Shown in pieces: positions 7,514 through 17,005 of a stretch of 41,363 nt of DNA (the stretch's first letter is position 1; each line of letters opens with the position of its first letter). The notes beneath the pieces were generated by a model. That model was not told where the DNA came from and made no database searches. It saw only the letters and a program-made list of their open reading frames with translations. The stretch is taken from assembly GCF_902859945.1 (NCBI RefSeq), contig NZ_CADIKL010000058.1:1-41363 (forward strand), read 5' to 3'. The position numbers and the translations under genes were made by a program. Source of the DNA: Paraburkholderia caffeinitolerans. GTDB taxonomy: Bacteria; Pseudomonadota; Gammaproteobacteria; Burkholderiales; Burkholderiaceae.

Positions 7514-8635
7514 ATGAAGGAAAAGAAAAGTTTTGTGGCGCTTGCTGTCATGGGAACACTCTCCAGTGTTTCCCACGCTCAGAGCAGTGTGACGCTGTAT
7601 GGCATCGTTGATGCTGGACTTCTCTATACGAGCAATGTGAACACTGCGGAGGGTGGGAAGCCTCTCGTACAACTCGCAAATAGCAATTTGAGCGGGTCAC
7701 GCTGGGGCTTGCAGGGCTCGGAAGATCTGGGAGGGGGGGTGAGCGCCATCTTTCGGCTTGAAAATGGCTTCAGTTTGACCAACGGGACGCTCGCTCAGGG
7801 CGGTCGCCTGTTTGGCCGTCAGGCGTACGCCGGGTTTGCCAGCAATGCGTATGGCACCTTGACCATGGGTCGTCAATATAACGCACTCCAGGACTACGTC
7901 GCGCCTCTCCAGCTGGTGGGGCCGCTTACCCAGTTTTCGACGCATCCCTATGATAATGATGCCCTGAACAACACCTACCGGACCGACAATACGGTGAAAT
8001 ACGCGACGCCGAAGCTCGCGGGCTTTCAGGCTGAGGCGCTGTACGGTTTTTCGAACTCGACAAACTTCGCGAACAACCGCGCCTATAGCTTCGGTGCCCG
8101 CTACAGTAACGGTTCGCTGAATCTCGGGGCGGGTTACGCGCGGTCACAGAATCCGGGTGCGATTGGCGGTGCAATTATCGGAACTCCGTCGTCAACCACG
8201 CCGTCGAATCCGCTTCTGAATACATCGCGCGTGGACCAATGGGGCGTGACCGGTACGTATGCGCTGGGGTCATTGACCCTGGGCGTACTTTACAGCGGAT
8301 CGCTCTTTACCGATTCGTCCTACCCCTTGGCCGCCGCGAGCGGCACCCTTCACTTCCAGAACTACGAAGGCAGTGTTCGCTATCAAGTGACTCCGCAATT
8401 GTTGCTGGTTCTGGGTGAGACATACACCAGCGTGCATCAATCCGGCGTATCGGGTCACTATCTGCAAACAAGCACCGGTGCTGACTACTTCCTGTCGAAG
8501 AGCACGGATCTCTATCTGAACGCGTTCTATCAGAAGGCATCGTCGAACCTTCATGCGGCGATCGACGGCGCCGGCGGTGCAGCTAGTGGCTCATCACAGA
8601 CTGTTGTCGTCGCAGGTATTCGCCACAAGTTTTGA
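7514..8635 (+). CDS. Gram-negative trimeric porin (Burkholderia type)
   Basis: This 373-residue outer-membrane porin of the OmpC-like/Porin_4 family has a signal peptide ending SHAQ and the hallmark SSVTLYGIVDAG first strand. LSGSRWGLQGSEDLGGG, the L3-like GRLFGRQAYAGF and TMGRQYNALQDY follow, and it ends with the terminal phenylalanine (GIRHKF) needed for outer-membrane assembly. Alternating strands fill the length as expected for a 16-stranded barrel. It would allow diffusion of small hydrophilic solutes. The AT-rich leader (about 7430-7513) probably holds the promoter. It stands alone between remnants on one side and an IS6 element on the other. Confidence 0.93.
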   Translation: MKEKKSFVALAVMGTLSSVSHAQSSVTLYGIVDAGLLYTSNVNTAEGGKPLVQLANSNLSGSRWGLQGSEDLGGGVSAIFRLENGFSLTNGTLAQGGRLFGRQAYAGFASNAYGTLTMGRQYNALQDYVAPLQLVGPLTQFSTHPYDNDALNNTYRTDNTVKYATPKLAGFQAEALYGFSNSTNFANNRAYSFGARYSNGSLNLGAGYARSQNPGAIGGAIIGTPSSTTPSNPLLNTSRVDQWGVTGTYALGSLTLGVLYSGSLFTDSSYPLAAASGTLHFQNYEGSVRYQVTPQLLLVLGETYTSVHQSGVSGHYLQTSTGADYFLSKSTDLYLNAFYQKASSNLHAAIDGAGGAASGSSQTVVVAGIRHKF

Positions 8636-8844
8636 GCGATCGCGCGGGTCGTCGCTGGCGAGGCTCGCAGAGTTGGCCGGATCAATCGACTCCGATCTTC
8701 GACCTGATACCCGTGGGTCTTCTGAGCGTGAGAGACATGCCTGACTATTCGCGTGAAACTTGCAGTCGTTTCGTCCTTTTTTGCGAAGGAGCGACCGCCA
8801 AAGTGGTCGCTGACCAGCGAAACAATTCGGGACATGTATTGAGC

Positions 8845-9686
8845 GGATCTGGTGCAAATGGGATCGGCGAATCAGTTAGAGTTGTCGGAACAAAACGAAC
8901 CGATGCTGCACGATGAGCATGCTGAAGAGTCTGGAGGCGTTGTTCGGCGGACGCCATTTTGATCGGGAGATCATCATTCTGTGTGTTCGCTGGTACCTGC
9001 GGTACAAGCTCAGTCTACGCGATCTGGTCGAGATGATCGCCGAACGGGGTTTGTCTCTGGCTCACACGACGATCCTGCGCTGGGTGAGGCGTTATACACC
9101 CGAGTTTGTCAAACGATGGAACCGCTTTGCTACACCTGCGGGTCGTTCTTGGCGTGTCGACGAGACGTACCTGAAGATTCGTGGCAGGTGGGCCTACCTG
9201 TACTGTACGGTGGATCGGGCTGGCCAAACGGTGGACTTCATGCTCAGGGCGAGGCACGATGTGGCCGCAGCCAAAGCCTTTTTCGGCAAGGCCATCAGGC
9301 ATCAAGGCCAGTCGCCGGAGACCATCATGCTCGATGGGTATGCTGCCTCGCACCGCGCGGTGCGCGAGATGAAGGCTGATGGTCTGCTGCCCGAAGACTC
9401 GAAGGTCCGATCGTCAAATATTTAAACAACGTGATCGAACAGGACCATCGCCACATCAAATTCAGAACAAACGTGATGCTCGGCTTCAAACGGTTCAGGA
9501 GCGCCGCGACGACGATTTCAGGTATCGAGTTGGCGCACCGCATTCGCAAGAGACAGTTCGATCTCGCGAAGCTCGGCCTGAAGGATGTCGCTGCGCGTTC
9601 CGCATGGAATGCTGCCCTATCCAATCGATAAGGTATCCTGTCTATATGGATACTTCTCAACCAGCATACCTATTTGCACCAGAACC
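8845..9686 (+). mobile_element. IS6-family insertion sequence, copy A (frameshifted)
   Basis: The ends match as inverted repeats: GGATCTGGTGCAAAT at 8845-8859, and GGTTCTGGTGCAAAT read on the minus strand from 9686. The length of 842 bp is normal for IS6. The flanking 8-mers (TATTGAGC and CTTCGCTC) differ, so there is no target duplication, consistent with replicative cointegrate or deletion events. The 209 bp before it (8636-8844) hold no gene, only a small hairpin (AGCGACC...GGTCGCT, 8790-8811). Confidence 0.8.
8913..9631 (+). pseudogene. IS6-family DDE transposase, single-base frameshift
   Basis: The transposase reads FGGRHFDREIIILCVRWYL, then the HTH region, SWRVDETYLKIRG (first catalytic Asp), MLDGYAASHRAV (second Asp) and, in the next frame, NNVIEQDHRHIK (catalytic Glu). 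The frame breaks at about 9415: RSSNI-stop replaces RSSKYLNN. One A is missing from TCAAAATATTTA when compared with the intact copy at 13653-14372. Everything else is preserved, so the lesion is recent, or is a homopolymer sequencing error. Confidence 0.85.
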
Positions 9687-10154
9687 CTTCGCTCTACCGC
9701 AAACAGCTCGCTGCGCGATTGCGACGTGGCGTGAATTTGTCGAATTCACCCGCAATCCGTCTGCTGCATGAGCGAAGACTTGTCTCACGCCCTTACGCGA
9801 CGGTCATAACTCAACGTGACAACGCCCGCCCGACGAAGGTGTTCGGACTGCATCGGGCATAAGGTGCGGCGATGGTATTCCGCGAGCCAACTCGAGTAGG
9901 CCGCGCTGATGCCGGGCACACCTCGCGCACCGAATGGGGATCTCGGGGCGGTCGATTTCCGGCTCCTGCCACCGCTGCTGCTGCCACGACGGAGGTGCGC
10001 GCGAGACATGGAATACTATGCGCCGCCAATCGTTTACGGCTTGCCGCAGTCACGCAGGAACCGTCTCTGCCACGACGCAGCGTCCCGCATGCGGCTTTCA
10101 TAATGCGTGGTCGTGCGGTGATACTGCCGCCGCGCCTATAAAAGGACTGAAAAC
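9687..10154. other. Intergenic stretch without recognised gene
   Basis: This is 468 bp between IS6 copy A and the secreted-repeat protein. No open frame resembles a known protein. A possible -10-like TATAAA occurs at 10137-10142, and an AAGGA Shine-Dalgarno lies just before the next start. Confidence 0.4.
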
Positions 10155-10517
10155 ATGAACAAAACTCTGTTGTGCATCATGGCTTGCGCTCTGCCAGTCG
10201 CGTCGTCATTCGCCGAGACGCCAAAGATTTCGAACGGGATGGTGGTCGACGACGACGGAATGACGCTCTACGCGTTCGACAAGGATACTGTGCCAGGCAA
10301 AAGCGCCTGCGTTGGCGCCTGCGCCGCGCTGTGGCCTGCTGCCGTCGCAGATTCATACGACAAGACGAGCGGCGACTGGGGGTTCATCGCTGCCGGTGAG
10401 GGCAAGCATCAGTGGACGTACAAGGGACGCCCCCTGTATCGGTTCGCAAATGATAAACAACCCGGCCAAATGAACGGTGACGGATTCAAGGGTATATGGC
10501 ATATCGTGAAGCCTTGA
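10155..10517 (+). CDS. Small secreted-repeat protein (COG4315 type)
   Basis: This 120-residue exported protein has a signal peptide (MNKTLLCIMACALPVASSFA) cleaved before ETPK. The mature part has the two half-repeats of the 'secreted repeat of unknown function' family: GMTLYAFDKDTVPGKSAC plus CAALWPA, then GKHQWTYKGRPLYRFANDK plus GFKGIWHIVKP. Such proteins are small periplasmic or lipoprotein-like proteins often found with redox or stress genes; the biochemical role is not established. AAAGGA precedes the ATG at good spacing. It stands alone, so context adds nothing. Confidence 0.87.
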   Translation: MNKTLLCIMACALPVASSFAETPKISNGMVVDDDGMTLYAFDKDTVPGKSACVGACAALWPAAVADSYDKTSGDWGFIAAGEGKHQWTYKGRPLYRFANDKQPGQMNGDGFKGIWHIVKP

Positions 10518-11149
10518 AACCCGTCCGGGCACTATCTCGCCGGGCTGACCCCCTCTTGTCGGGACGGTCCATGCGGATCGTTATCTCCGCATCGATGTTT
10601 AACGGGCTTGTCAGAACACCCTCAGCCCGTTGAACTGCCCGGCAAGCGAAGGCATCAGATCGCCCGCGGTGCGGGCGATCCCGCGTCTGCGATGACGGAA
10701 TTCTCCCCCGACCCTTCTGCGCTCCGGCGTGGCCACGGCACCCAGGCGACGCGCAGTCGAAGATATGTCGTTGCTTCCGGACAGGACCTGACATTGGGAG
10801 AGCCGCGGGTGAGCAACGCACTGGGTCCAGTGAGGGCCCGGTGTCAACCGGGGTAGTTCAATGCCCGTGGTGGCAAACCAGATCATCGACGATCTTCCGC
10901 GCAGCGCTATATCCACCCATCAGCGCGTCGGCTTCCGTAGCGACGGGGCGGGTTCTGTCGGGTAGTTCGGGCGCCCCGTTCTGGAACCCGGCTTCTTCTA
11001 TGCAGACCGTGTCAAAGTGGTGCCCATCAGATCGGAAATGATGGGCATCACTTTGATGTCTCCCTCAGCCACCGTCTATAACTGCCGGCGCCGCTTGCGT
11101 TATACATGCCGTACTCATCGTTCCTCTTTTCGGCCAGCGAGTCACAAAA
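10518..11149. other. Degenerate intergenic stretch
   Basis: No intact gene is seen. Minus-strand segments such as EADALMGGYSAARKIVDDL (about 10945-10885) and GDLMPSLAGQFNGLRVF (about 10665-10615) look like coding fragments, but I cannot assign a family. The stretch is probably further gene debris. Confidence 0.3.
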
Positions 11150-11605
11150 TTTTACCAGGTTGGGGGCTTTCACGGCAGCCTCCCGCGAACCAGCGGAGCT
11201 CGAGGCGTTATTGACCGAGTATGTACCGAAGCTCACCAAGGCGGCCGACGAATCGGTAGACGCCTATGCCGTGGAAAGCTTCCTGCTGAATTTCGCCACC
11301 ATCAGTCTGTCAACCGGCGCTGGTCGATATCCTGCACTCCATCTCGTTGCGGACGCTCCGTTATGGCCTGCTGGGACTGGTGGCGGCGCCTCAATCGATT
11401 CGCGCATCCTTGAAAGTCTGGCGCGCACTGCAGAAGGCCGCGATCAAGCGGGACGATGACCTACTGCTTGGTCTTGCAGACCTCGCGCCTGGACGAGGCG
11501 AGGGATGCGGCCATTCGTGCGATCGCCGTAGAGTCCGCTGACAGTCGACGCGCGCGTGCTTCAAAAACGACGCATGCCAAAGCGGGGGCCGCCCCTGCGG
11601 GATGA
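11150..11605 (+). pseudogene. GntR/FCD-type regulator C-terminal remnant
   Basis: Three successive frames carry one continuous homology. They read ALLTEYVPKLTKAADES with LNFATISLSTG, then LVDILHSISLRTLRYGLL with APQSIRASLKVWRALQ, then LDEARDAAIRAIAVESA. This helical series with a late DEARDAA motif resembles the ligand-binding FCD domain of GntR regulators. The DNA-binding domain is absent and at least two frameshifts are present. The remaining 131 bp up to the thiolase stop show nothing. Confidence 0.5.
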
Positions 11606-11736
11606 GCGGCTCCCCACGGCCCCGCACCCGAGTAACCCGCTAACCCCGCTACGCAACGGATCCCCGCCGATTTGCGACATTACTGTAAATGGCGGCAGGC
11701 GCGCTGGGCGGACTGACCTTCATCAGGTCTCGAGCC

Positions 11737-12921
11737 TCACAGTCGCTCGAACACCGCGGCGATACCCTGGCCACCGCCAACGCACATCGTCACGAGCGCG
11801 TAGCGGCCGCTGATGCGTTGCAGTTCGTAGATCGCTTTGACGGCGAGAAAAGCGCCTGAGCAGCCGATCGGATGACCCAGTGCGATCGCACCGCCGTTCG
11901 GATTGGTCTTATCCATGTCGAATTCAAGTGCACGCGCCACCGCGATGGCCTGCGCGGCGAACGCTTCGTTACTCTCGATCACGTCGATTTGATCGAGACT
12001 AACGCCACCTTTTCTGAGTGCCAACTTCGTGGCAGGGATCGGGCCTTCGCCCATGATTTCGTTGGGCACCCCGGCCACCGCGTAGGACACCAGTCGCGCG
12101 ATCGGCTTGTGGCTGGCGGCGGCCGCAACGGACGCGTCGGCCAGCACGAAAAAGGCTGCGCCATCATTGATACCAGATGCGTTGCCCGCAGTGACGGAGC
12201 CGTCCTTCGTGAACGCGGGCTTCATCCTGGCCAGCGTCTCCATCGTCGTACCCGGCTTCACGTGCTCGTCGGTGTCGAATATCACTTCACCCTTCTTCGA
12301 CTGTTTGACGATGGGGACGATCTGCGATTTGAAGCGCCCTTCGGCAATCGCCTGCGCCGCCCGGCGGTGCGACTCCACCGCCAGCGCATCCTGTTGCTCG
12401 CGCGTAATATCCCATTTGGTCGCCAGGTTCTCAGCCGTGATACCCATGTGGCCCACACCGAACGGGTCGGTCAACGTGGCGACCACGGTGTCGATCATTC
12501 TGGTGTCGCCCATGCGTGCGCCGCGACGCATTGCTGTGGATAGATAGCCACCGCGGCTCATCACCTCGACCCCTCCGCCGATGCCATAGTCGCAATCGCC
12601 GAGCAAGATGTTCTGCGCTGTCGTCACGATGGCCTGCAGACCTGACGAACAAAGACGATTCACCGCCATCGCCACCGAATCCATAGGAAGCCCGGCCTGG
12701 ATGGCGGCCACCCGTGCCATGTAAGCGAAGCGGGTCTCGGTCGGAATCGTGTTGCCAACGGTCACGTAATTGATCGTCGCCGGGTCGACGCCCGAGCGTG
12801 TGACCGCCTCCTTCATGACGGTGCCCGCCAGTTCCACCGGTTCAATGTCGGCGAGAGATCCGCCGAAAGTTCCGATCGCCGACCGGGCCGCACCGAGTAC
12901 CACGACATCGCGCTTACTCAC
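11737..12921 (-). CDS. Thiolase (acetyl-CoA C-acyltransferase, BktB/PhaA-like)
   Basis: This 394-residue cytosolic thiolase catalyses reversible Claisen condensation or cleavage of acyl-CoA. The nucleophilic Cys lies in NRLCSSGLQA (about 89), ESNEAF (about 318) is conserved, the catalytic His is in GHPIGCSGA (about 350) and the second Cys in TMCVGGGQG (about 380). Length and sequence resemble the BktB group used in polyhydroxyalkanoate synthesis and beta-oxidation; a degradative role is equally possible. The start follows a GGAGAG-type site. It is intact but isolated: an FCD remnant lies downstream, an MFS remnant and an IS6 element upstream. The 203-bp leader (12922-13124) shows no gene. Confidence 0.93.
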   Translation of the reverse strand: MSKRDVVVLGAARSAIGTFGGSLADIEPVELAGTVMKEAVTRSGVDPATINYVTVGNTIPTETRFAYMARVAAIQAGLPMDSVAMAVNRLCSSGLQAIVTTAQNILLGDCDYGIGGGVEVMSRGGYLSTAMRRGARMGDTRMIDTVVATLTDPFGVGHMGITAENLATKWDITREQQDALAVESHRRAAQAIAEGRFKSQIVPIVKQSKKGEVIFDTDEHVKPGTTMETLARMKPAFTKDGSVTAGNASGINDGAAFFVLADASVAAAASHKPIARLVSYAVAGVPNEIMGEGPIPATKLALRKGGVSLDQIDVIESNEAFAAQAIAVARALEFDMDKTNPNGGAIALGHPIGCSGAFLAVKAIYELQRISGRYALVTMCVGGGQGIAAVFERL

Positions 12922-13124
12922 GATTACTCTCCTTACGGTTGAATGGAAAAAGCTGACCCGTGGACCGATTCAAGCTCGTTTCCCGGGTCGTTTTGGGCAG
13001 TGCTGGCACTGTGCCAGCTGACCATGAAAAAGGAGTGGCCGCGGCCAAAGGCATGGGATACATGGGACCATGGCCATGCTGATTTCGTCGCGCCGTTGAC
13101 GGGCTGAATCTTTCGACGAGCTGA

Positions 13125-13598
13125 TCAGACGTTTGTTCGAAGGGTCTCCTTGACCCAATACCCCCAACTCAGACCGCAGTACCAGTGCTCAGGGTGCCGG
13201 CGAGGGCCGGCGCAACTTCCAGTTGCACATCGGACGTTTTGAAACAGTGAAAGGACGGCCGCGCCGGTAGACCGCACACCCGGGTGAACGACGTCCACGG
13301 CAACGCCGGCAACCACACCGACGGTGCAGTTAGTGAAAAAGCCCCCAAGAACGATCAGCTTGAACTGTCTATCCGCCGTGTAAGTGCCGCCAAACGCCAC
13401 CACGAAGATCACCGCTGTGACCAGGCACAGCGCGGGCAGCGCGGGCAGCTTGTTGCGCGGTTGGCGACGGGCCAGGCGTCCCACCACAATGCCCCAGAAC
13501 GTGAAGCTAAAGGCGCCGACCAATACCACTACCGCCGCCTTGGCCGCAGCCTCCGGACTCATGCCTCGGAAGCGGTTCAGGTAGCCGGGCAGCCACAA
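13125..13598 (-). pseudogene. MFS transporter C-terminal half, beheaded by IS6
   Basis: The minus-strand frame begins at the IS6 boundary with LPGYLNRFRGMSPEAAAK, a periplasmic loop. Transmembrane segments follow (VVVLVGAFSFTFWGIVVG, LCLVTAVIFVVAF, LIVLGGFFTN) with VVHPGVRSTGAAVLSLFQN, typical of the last helices of Major Facilitator proteins. After SLFQN the frame shifts; APALAGTLS continues in another frame. The N-terminal six helices are gone. Insertion of IS6 copy B at 13600 explains the loss. Confidence 0.7.
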
Positions 13599-13599
13599 G

Positions 13600-14436
13600 G
13601 GCTGTGGTGCAAATTACGAACGCGAGCGAAAAACGGCGTGCTCACCATTGCATCATCTTGCTGAAAGAACGACCTTCCAAACAGCGGGCGCAGTGGTATC
13701 TTTGAGGCGCAATTGTGCGAGGTTGAACTGACCTTTGCGAATGCGATGCATCAGCTCGACGCCCGATATCGTAATGGCCGCATTCCTGAAGCGTTTGAAG
13801 CCGAGCATTGGATTGATCCTGGACTTGATGTTGCGATGATCCTGCTCGATCAAATTGTTCAAATACTTCGACGATCGCAACGTCGCGTCCGCGGGCAGAA
13901 ACTGCTGCGCCTTCATTTCGCGCACCGCGCGGTGAGACGCAGCGTAGCCGTCCAGCGTGGTGGTCTTCGGAGCGAGCCCTTGACTCCTGATCGCTTTCGC
14001 CAGGAAAGCCTTGGCCGCAGCGACATCGCGCCTGGCGCTGAGCCGGAAGTCGACTGTTTTTCCCGCGCGATCAACTGCACGGTAAAGATAGACCCATTTG
14101 CCTCGGACCTTCACATACGTCTCGTCAACTCTCCATGAACGACCAGCGGATCTCGCAAACCGGTCCCAGCGCTTGACGAACTCGGGCGTGAAGCGTTTGA
14201 CCCAGCGCATGATCGTAGTGTGCGCCAACGACAGCCCGCGCTCGGCCATTATTTCAACGAGGTCTCGAAGGCTGAGCTTGTAACGCAGATACCAACGTAC
14301 ACACAGGACGATGACTTCGCGGTCAAAGTGGCGGCCGTTGAATAGCCTGTCGATGTCTACCAGCGTACTCATAGCCTGCTCGCGCTCGTCAAAACCCGAG
14401 CTTAACCTACCAGCGGCTCCGATTTGCATCGGAGCC
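13600..14436 (-). mobile_element. IS6-family insertion sequence, copy B (intact)
   Basis: The low-coordinate end reads GGCTGTGGTGCAAAT. The high-coordinate end, on the minus strand, reads GGCTCCGATGCAAAT, ending at 14436. The element is 837 bp with one full transposase. The high end is itself a perfect hairpin (14415-14436, GGCTCCGAT-TTGC-ATCGGAGCC). No 8-bp target duplication is seen. It is similar to copy A but clearly divergent at the protein level, so the two are different IS types of one family. Confidence 0.78.
13653..14372 (-). CDS. IS6-family DDE transposase
   Basis: This 239-residue transposase has a complete DDE triad: WRVDETYVKVRG, TTLDGYAASHRAV and NNLIEQDHRNIK. The start is MSTLVDIDRLF at 14372; the frame is open further upstream, but that part lies in the terminal repeat region. 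It would make replicative cointegrates. The copy-A transposase differs by many substitutions plus one frameshift, so this enzyme could act in trans on its own ends but not necessarily on copy A. Confidence 0.93.
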   Translation of the reverse strand: MSTLVDIDRLFNGRHFDREVIVLCVRWYLRYKLSLRDLVEIMAERGLSLAHTTIMRWVKRFTPEFVKRWDRFARSAGRSWRVDETYVKVRGKWVYLYRAVDRAGKTVDFRLSARRDVAAAKAFLAKAIRSQGLAPKTTTLDGYAASHRAVREMKAQQFLPADATLRSSKYLNNLIEQDHRNIKSRINPMLGFKRFRNAAITISGVELMHRIRKGQFNLAQLRLKDTTAPAVWKVVLSAR

Positions 14437-14548
14437 GTATTTGTGACGTTGCGCGGCGAACCTTACCTGTTGTGGCGCGCCGTCGATCAGCACGGTGCCG
14501 CGTGCCCGTATGCGTATGCGTATGCGAGCCAGAAGCGGTGGACACAGA

Positions 14549-15469
14549 TCAGAGCATCGCGTCGTACTGGTGGATCTGCGCCACGAGTCGTTGCAGCAGC
14601 CGGTTCGCCGCCGGCGAAAGCTGGCGGCCGACGCGCGTAATCAGGTGAGCCTCGGGACTTTGCAGCATCCGGTTCTCGACCGGGATTGCCGTCAAATGTC
14701 CGGCATCCAGTTCGGGAGCGACCGCGATCCGAGTGAGGAACGTGAAGCCGAGATTGTTGACGATGAACAGCTTGAGCATTGCGGCTGAGTTTGTCGTCAG
14801 CGCGGGCGTCAGCTTGACGCGGTCGAGCAGCATAGCGGCTTCGATCAGCCGCCGCGTGCCATGCTCCGGATGCATCAGTGCCAGCGAATAGGGAAGCAAG
14901 TCGCGCAGCGTGACCGACCGTAACTTGCCGACGAGCGGGAAATCCGTCGAAACGATCGCGTGCATCGGTTGACGCGATTCCGCGCGACTGACGACCTTCG
15001 GGTCGGACGATGGGTTGAAGGCGAGCCCAATGTCGGCCTCGTCCTCGGCCACGCGGCGTACCACTTCGTTGGTGCTGCACAGGTCTACCGTGAGCGATAT
15101 TTCCGGGTAGTTTTCGCAGAACTGCCGAATCGGACCCCCGACCATGGTCGACGCGAAGCCCTCGCCCATGACGACAGTGACCTTGCCGCGGCGCAGTCCG
15201 CGCAATTCCTGGATCTTGGAGACGAGATCGGCCTGGTGGGCGCGCTGCTGGGAGAAATACTCGAGCAGCAGCGTGCCCGCCTCCGTCGGTTTGACGCCGC
15301 GCTTGTTGCGCTCGATCAGTGACGTGGCGAGTTCCTCCTCGAGCAGCGCGATCTGCCGGCTCACGGCCGAGGGCGCGATGTTCAGGAAGTCGGCCGCCGC
15401 GCGCACCGTACCGCAGCGCACCGCTTCGTGCAGATAGGTGATACGGCTCTCGTTGTAGGGGGGTGGCAT
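14549..15469 (-). CDS. LysR-family transcriptional regulator
   Basis: This 306-residue regulator has an N-terminal winged HTH (TVRAAADFLNIAPSAVSRQ, about 21-40) and a periplasmic-binding-like effector domain (about 92-295). It lies in the same orientation downstream of the MFS transporter and the aldehyde/alcohol dehydrogenase gene, so it may control them in response to their substrate. LysR genes are more often divergent, so this link is an inference. A short GTATGC triplicate (14508-14525) sits just after it in the gap 14437-14548. Confidence 0.9.
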   Translation of the reverse strand: MPPPYNESRITYLHEAVRCGTVRAAADFLNIAPSAVSRQIALLEEELATSLIERNKRGVKPTEAGTLLLEYFSQQRAHQADLVSKIQELRGLRRGKVTVVMGEGFASTMVGGPIRQFCENYPEISLTVDLCSTNEVVRRVAEDEADIGLAFNPSSDPKVVSRAESRQPMHAIVSTDFPLVGKLRSVTLRDLLPYSLALMHPEHGTRRLIEAAMLLDRVKLTPALTTNSAAMLKLFIVNNLGFTFLTRIAVAPELDAGHLTAIPVENRMLQSPEAHLITRVGRQLSPAANRLLQRLVAQIHQYDAML

Positions 15470-15619
15470 GCGGTCTTCCCGGACGTGACGCGTGGCCGCC
15501 TATTTTGGCATGCTCGCTGGCCTGCCTGTCTCCACGACCCGCCGCGTGCGGCGCATGATTAACGGCACGCCATGTCGAGGGCGAGCGGCCCTCCGATCGG
15601 GCCGCCTGTGTTTGCCTCG

Positions 15620-16876
15620 TCAGGCGCGGTTGAGGGACGACGCGACCGGCCCGGCCATCTGATCGGCGCAGCGGTAGCGCCCGAACGTCAGCGTCAGTCC
15701 ACAGGCCGCCAGCAGCAGGACCGGCATCAGCCTGAGCGGCCCGTCATAGCTGACGAAGTGATCGAACCAGGTGCCAGTCGTCAGCGGGCCGATGACTGCG
15801 CCGAGCCCGTAGCCGGAGTAGGCAAGCCCGTAAAGCGTGCCGAAGGAGCGCAAGCCGAAATACGAGCGCACGAGGTAGGAGATCAGGTCGCCTTCCGCAC
15901 CGATCGTGACGCCCACCAGCGCGGCGGCCAGCAGCAGTCCCTCGAGGTCGTGCGCGAAACGCAGCAGCCAGAGGCCGGCCGCGCCCGCGACAAAGAAGAC
16001 GATGGTTACCACGGAGGCATGGACACGATCGAGCAGCACGCCGGTCAGGAGACGCCCGGCCAGCAGGCCGACGCCAAGCATCGAGGCGCCGCGCGCCGCG
16101 TCGATGGCATCGAACCCGCGATCGGCGAACATGGCCGGCAATTGTGGGACCAACGCGAGCGTGCATGACGAGCCGATCAGGAAGACAAACCAGATTGCCC
16201 AGAAACGGTAGCTGCGCAGGGCTTCTGCCAGCGGAACGCCATCGATGGCTGGTCGCGAAGTCGCGTTGCCGCGGGCCGGTGCATTGCCGCGCTCCCGGAT
16301 CATCGCGCAGGCGACCAGCGTCAGCGGAATCGAAGCGCCCCCGAGGACGACATATGCAGTACGCCAGCCCGACGTGCTAATGAGATATTGGACAAACTGA
16401 GGCACGACCATCGTGCCGAGCCCGAGACCACACATGGCGAGTGCGAGCGCCGTCCCGAGCCTCCGGTCGAACCACTGGGGCAGCACGACGAGGTAGCCGA
16501 CGACCGAGACCGAGGCGCCGAAAATCCCAACCAGCGCGGATAGTCCCACCCACATCACGGTGCTGCCATTCTGCTGTGACATGCAGGCGAGAGCCACGCC
16601 ATAGCCGACGCCGAGCACGGTAAGCACGCGCCGGATGCCGAAGCGGTCCATCAGGATGCCGACGAGCGGGCCACCCACTGTCAGGCCGAGTATCGAGGCG
16701 GAATAAGACATCGACGCGACCGAACGCCCCCATCCGAACTCCGTGGCCACCTCGCGGATGAACAGGCCGGCCGCCGCGTGGTAGGAAGTCAGTCCGGCAA
16801 ACATGCCCAGCGCCGCGCCAAAGACGAGCGCGATGTACGTCCACCGGCCCACTGGCCGGCTGTTCTGCAGATTCAT
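15620..16876 (-). CDS. MFS transporter, monocarboxylate/oxalate-formate-like
   Basis: This 418-residue inner-membrane carrier has about 12 hydrophobic segments and the MFS signature GILMDRFGIRRVL between helices 2 and 3. A second-half counterpart (GVLLDRVHASVV) and FGLRSFGTLYGLAYSGYGLG in helix 10-11 are typical of the OFA/MCT-like branch that carries carboxylates. The start at 16876 (MNLQNSRPVGRW) follows a GAGGAGACA site. It is 129 bp downstream of the ALDH-GMC gene on the same strand, suggesting it moves the alcohol substrate or the acid product of that enzyme. Confidence 0.9.
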   Translation of the reverse strand: MNLQNSRPVGRWTYIALVFGAALGMFAGLTSYHAAAGLFIREVATEFGWGRSVASMSYSASILGLTVGGPLVGILMDRFGIRRVLTVLGVGYGVALACMSQQNGSTVMWVGLSALVGIFGASVSVVGYLVVLPQWFDRRLGTALALAMCGLGLGTMVVPQFVQYLISTSGWRTAYVVLGGASIPLTLVACAMIRERGNAPARGNATSRPAIDGVPLAEALRSYRFWAIWFVFLIGSSCTLALVPQLPAMFADRGFDAIDAARGASMLGVGLLAGRLLTGVLLDRVHASVVTIVFFVAGAAGLWLLRFAHDLEGLLLAAALVGVTIGAEGDLISYLVRSYFGLRSFGTLYGLAYSGYGLGAVIGPLTTGTWFDHFVSYDGPLRLMPVLLLAACGLTLTFGRYRCADQMAGPVASSLNRA

Positions 16877-17005
16877 GTTGTCTCCTCGCCGCGCAGGCCG
16901 CCACCTATCATGGTGGCTGTCCTGTGCACTTGTTCGTAGGTGCAGACAGGCCGGCAGGAGCGCGGCGGCAGCCGCCACGTCCGAACCGGGATGCGGATTT
17001 TCGGT

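Noticed and set aside
9687..13599. Composite transposon made by the two IS6 copies
   Set aside because: The two elements differ in terminal repeats and in many transposase residues, one is frameshifted, and no target duplications are seen.
14508..14525. GTATGC tandem triplicate as a CRISPR- or satellite-like repeat
   Set aside because: It has only three 6-bp units and no spacers or further copies; a minor slippage tract.
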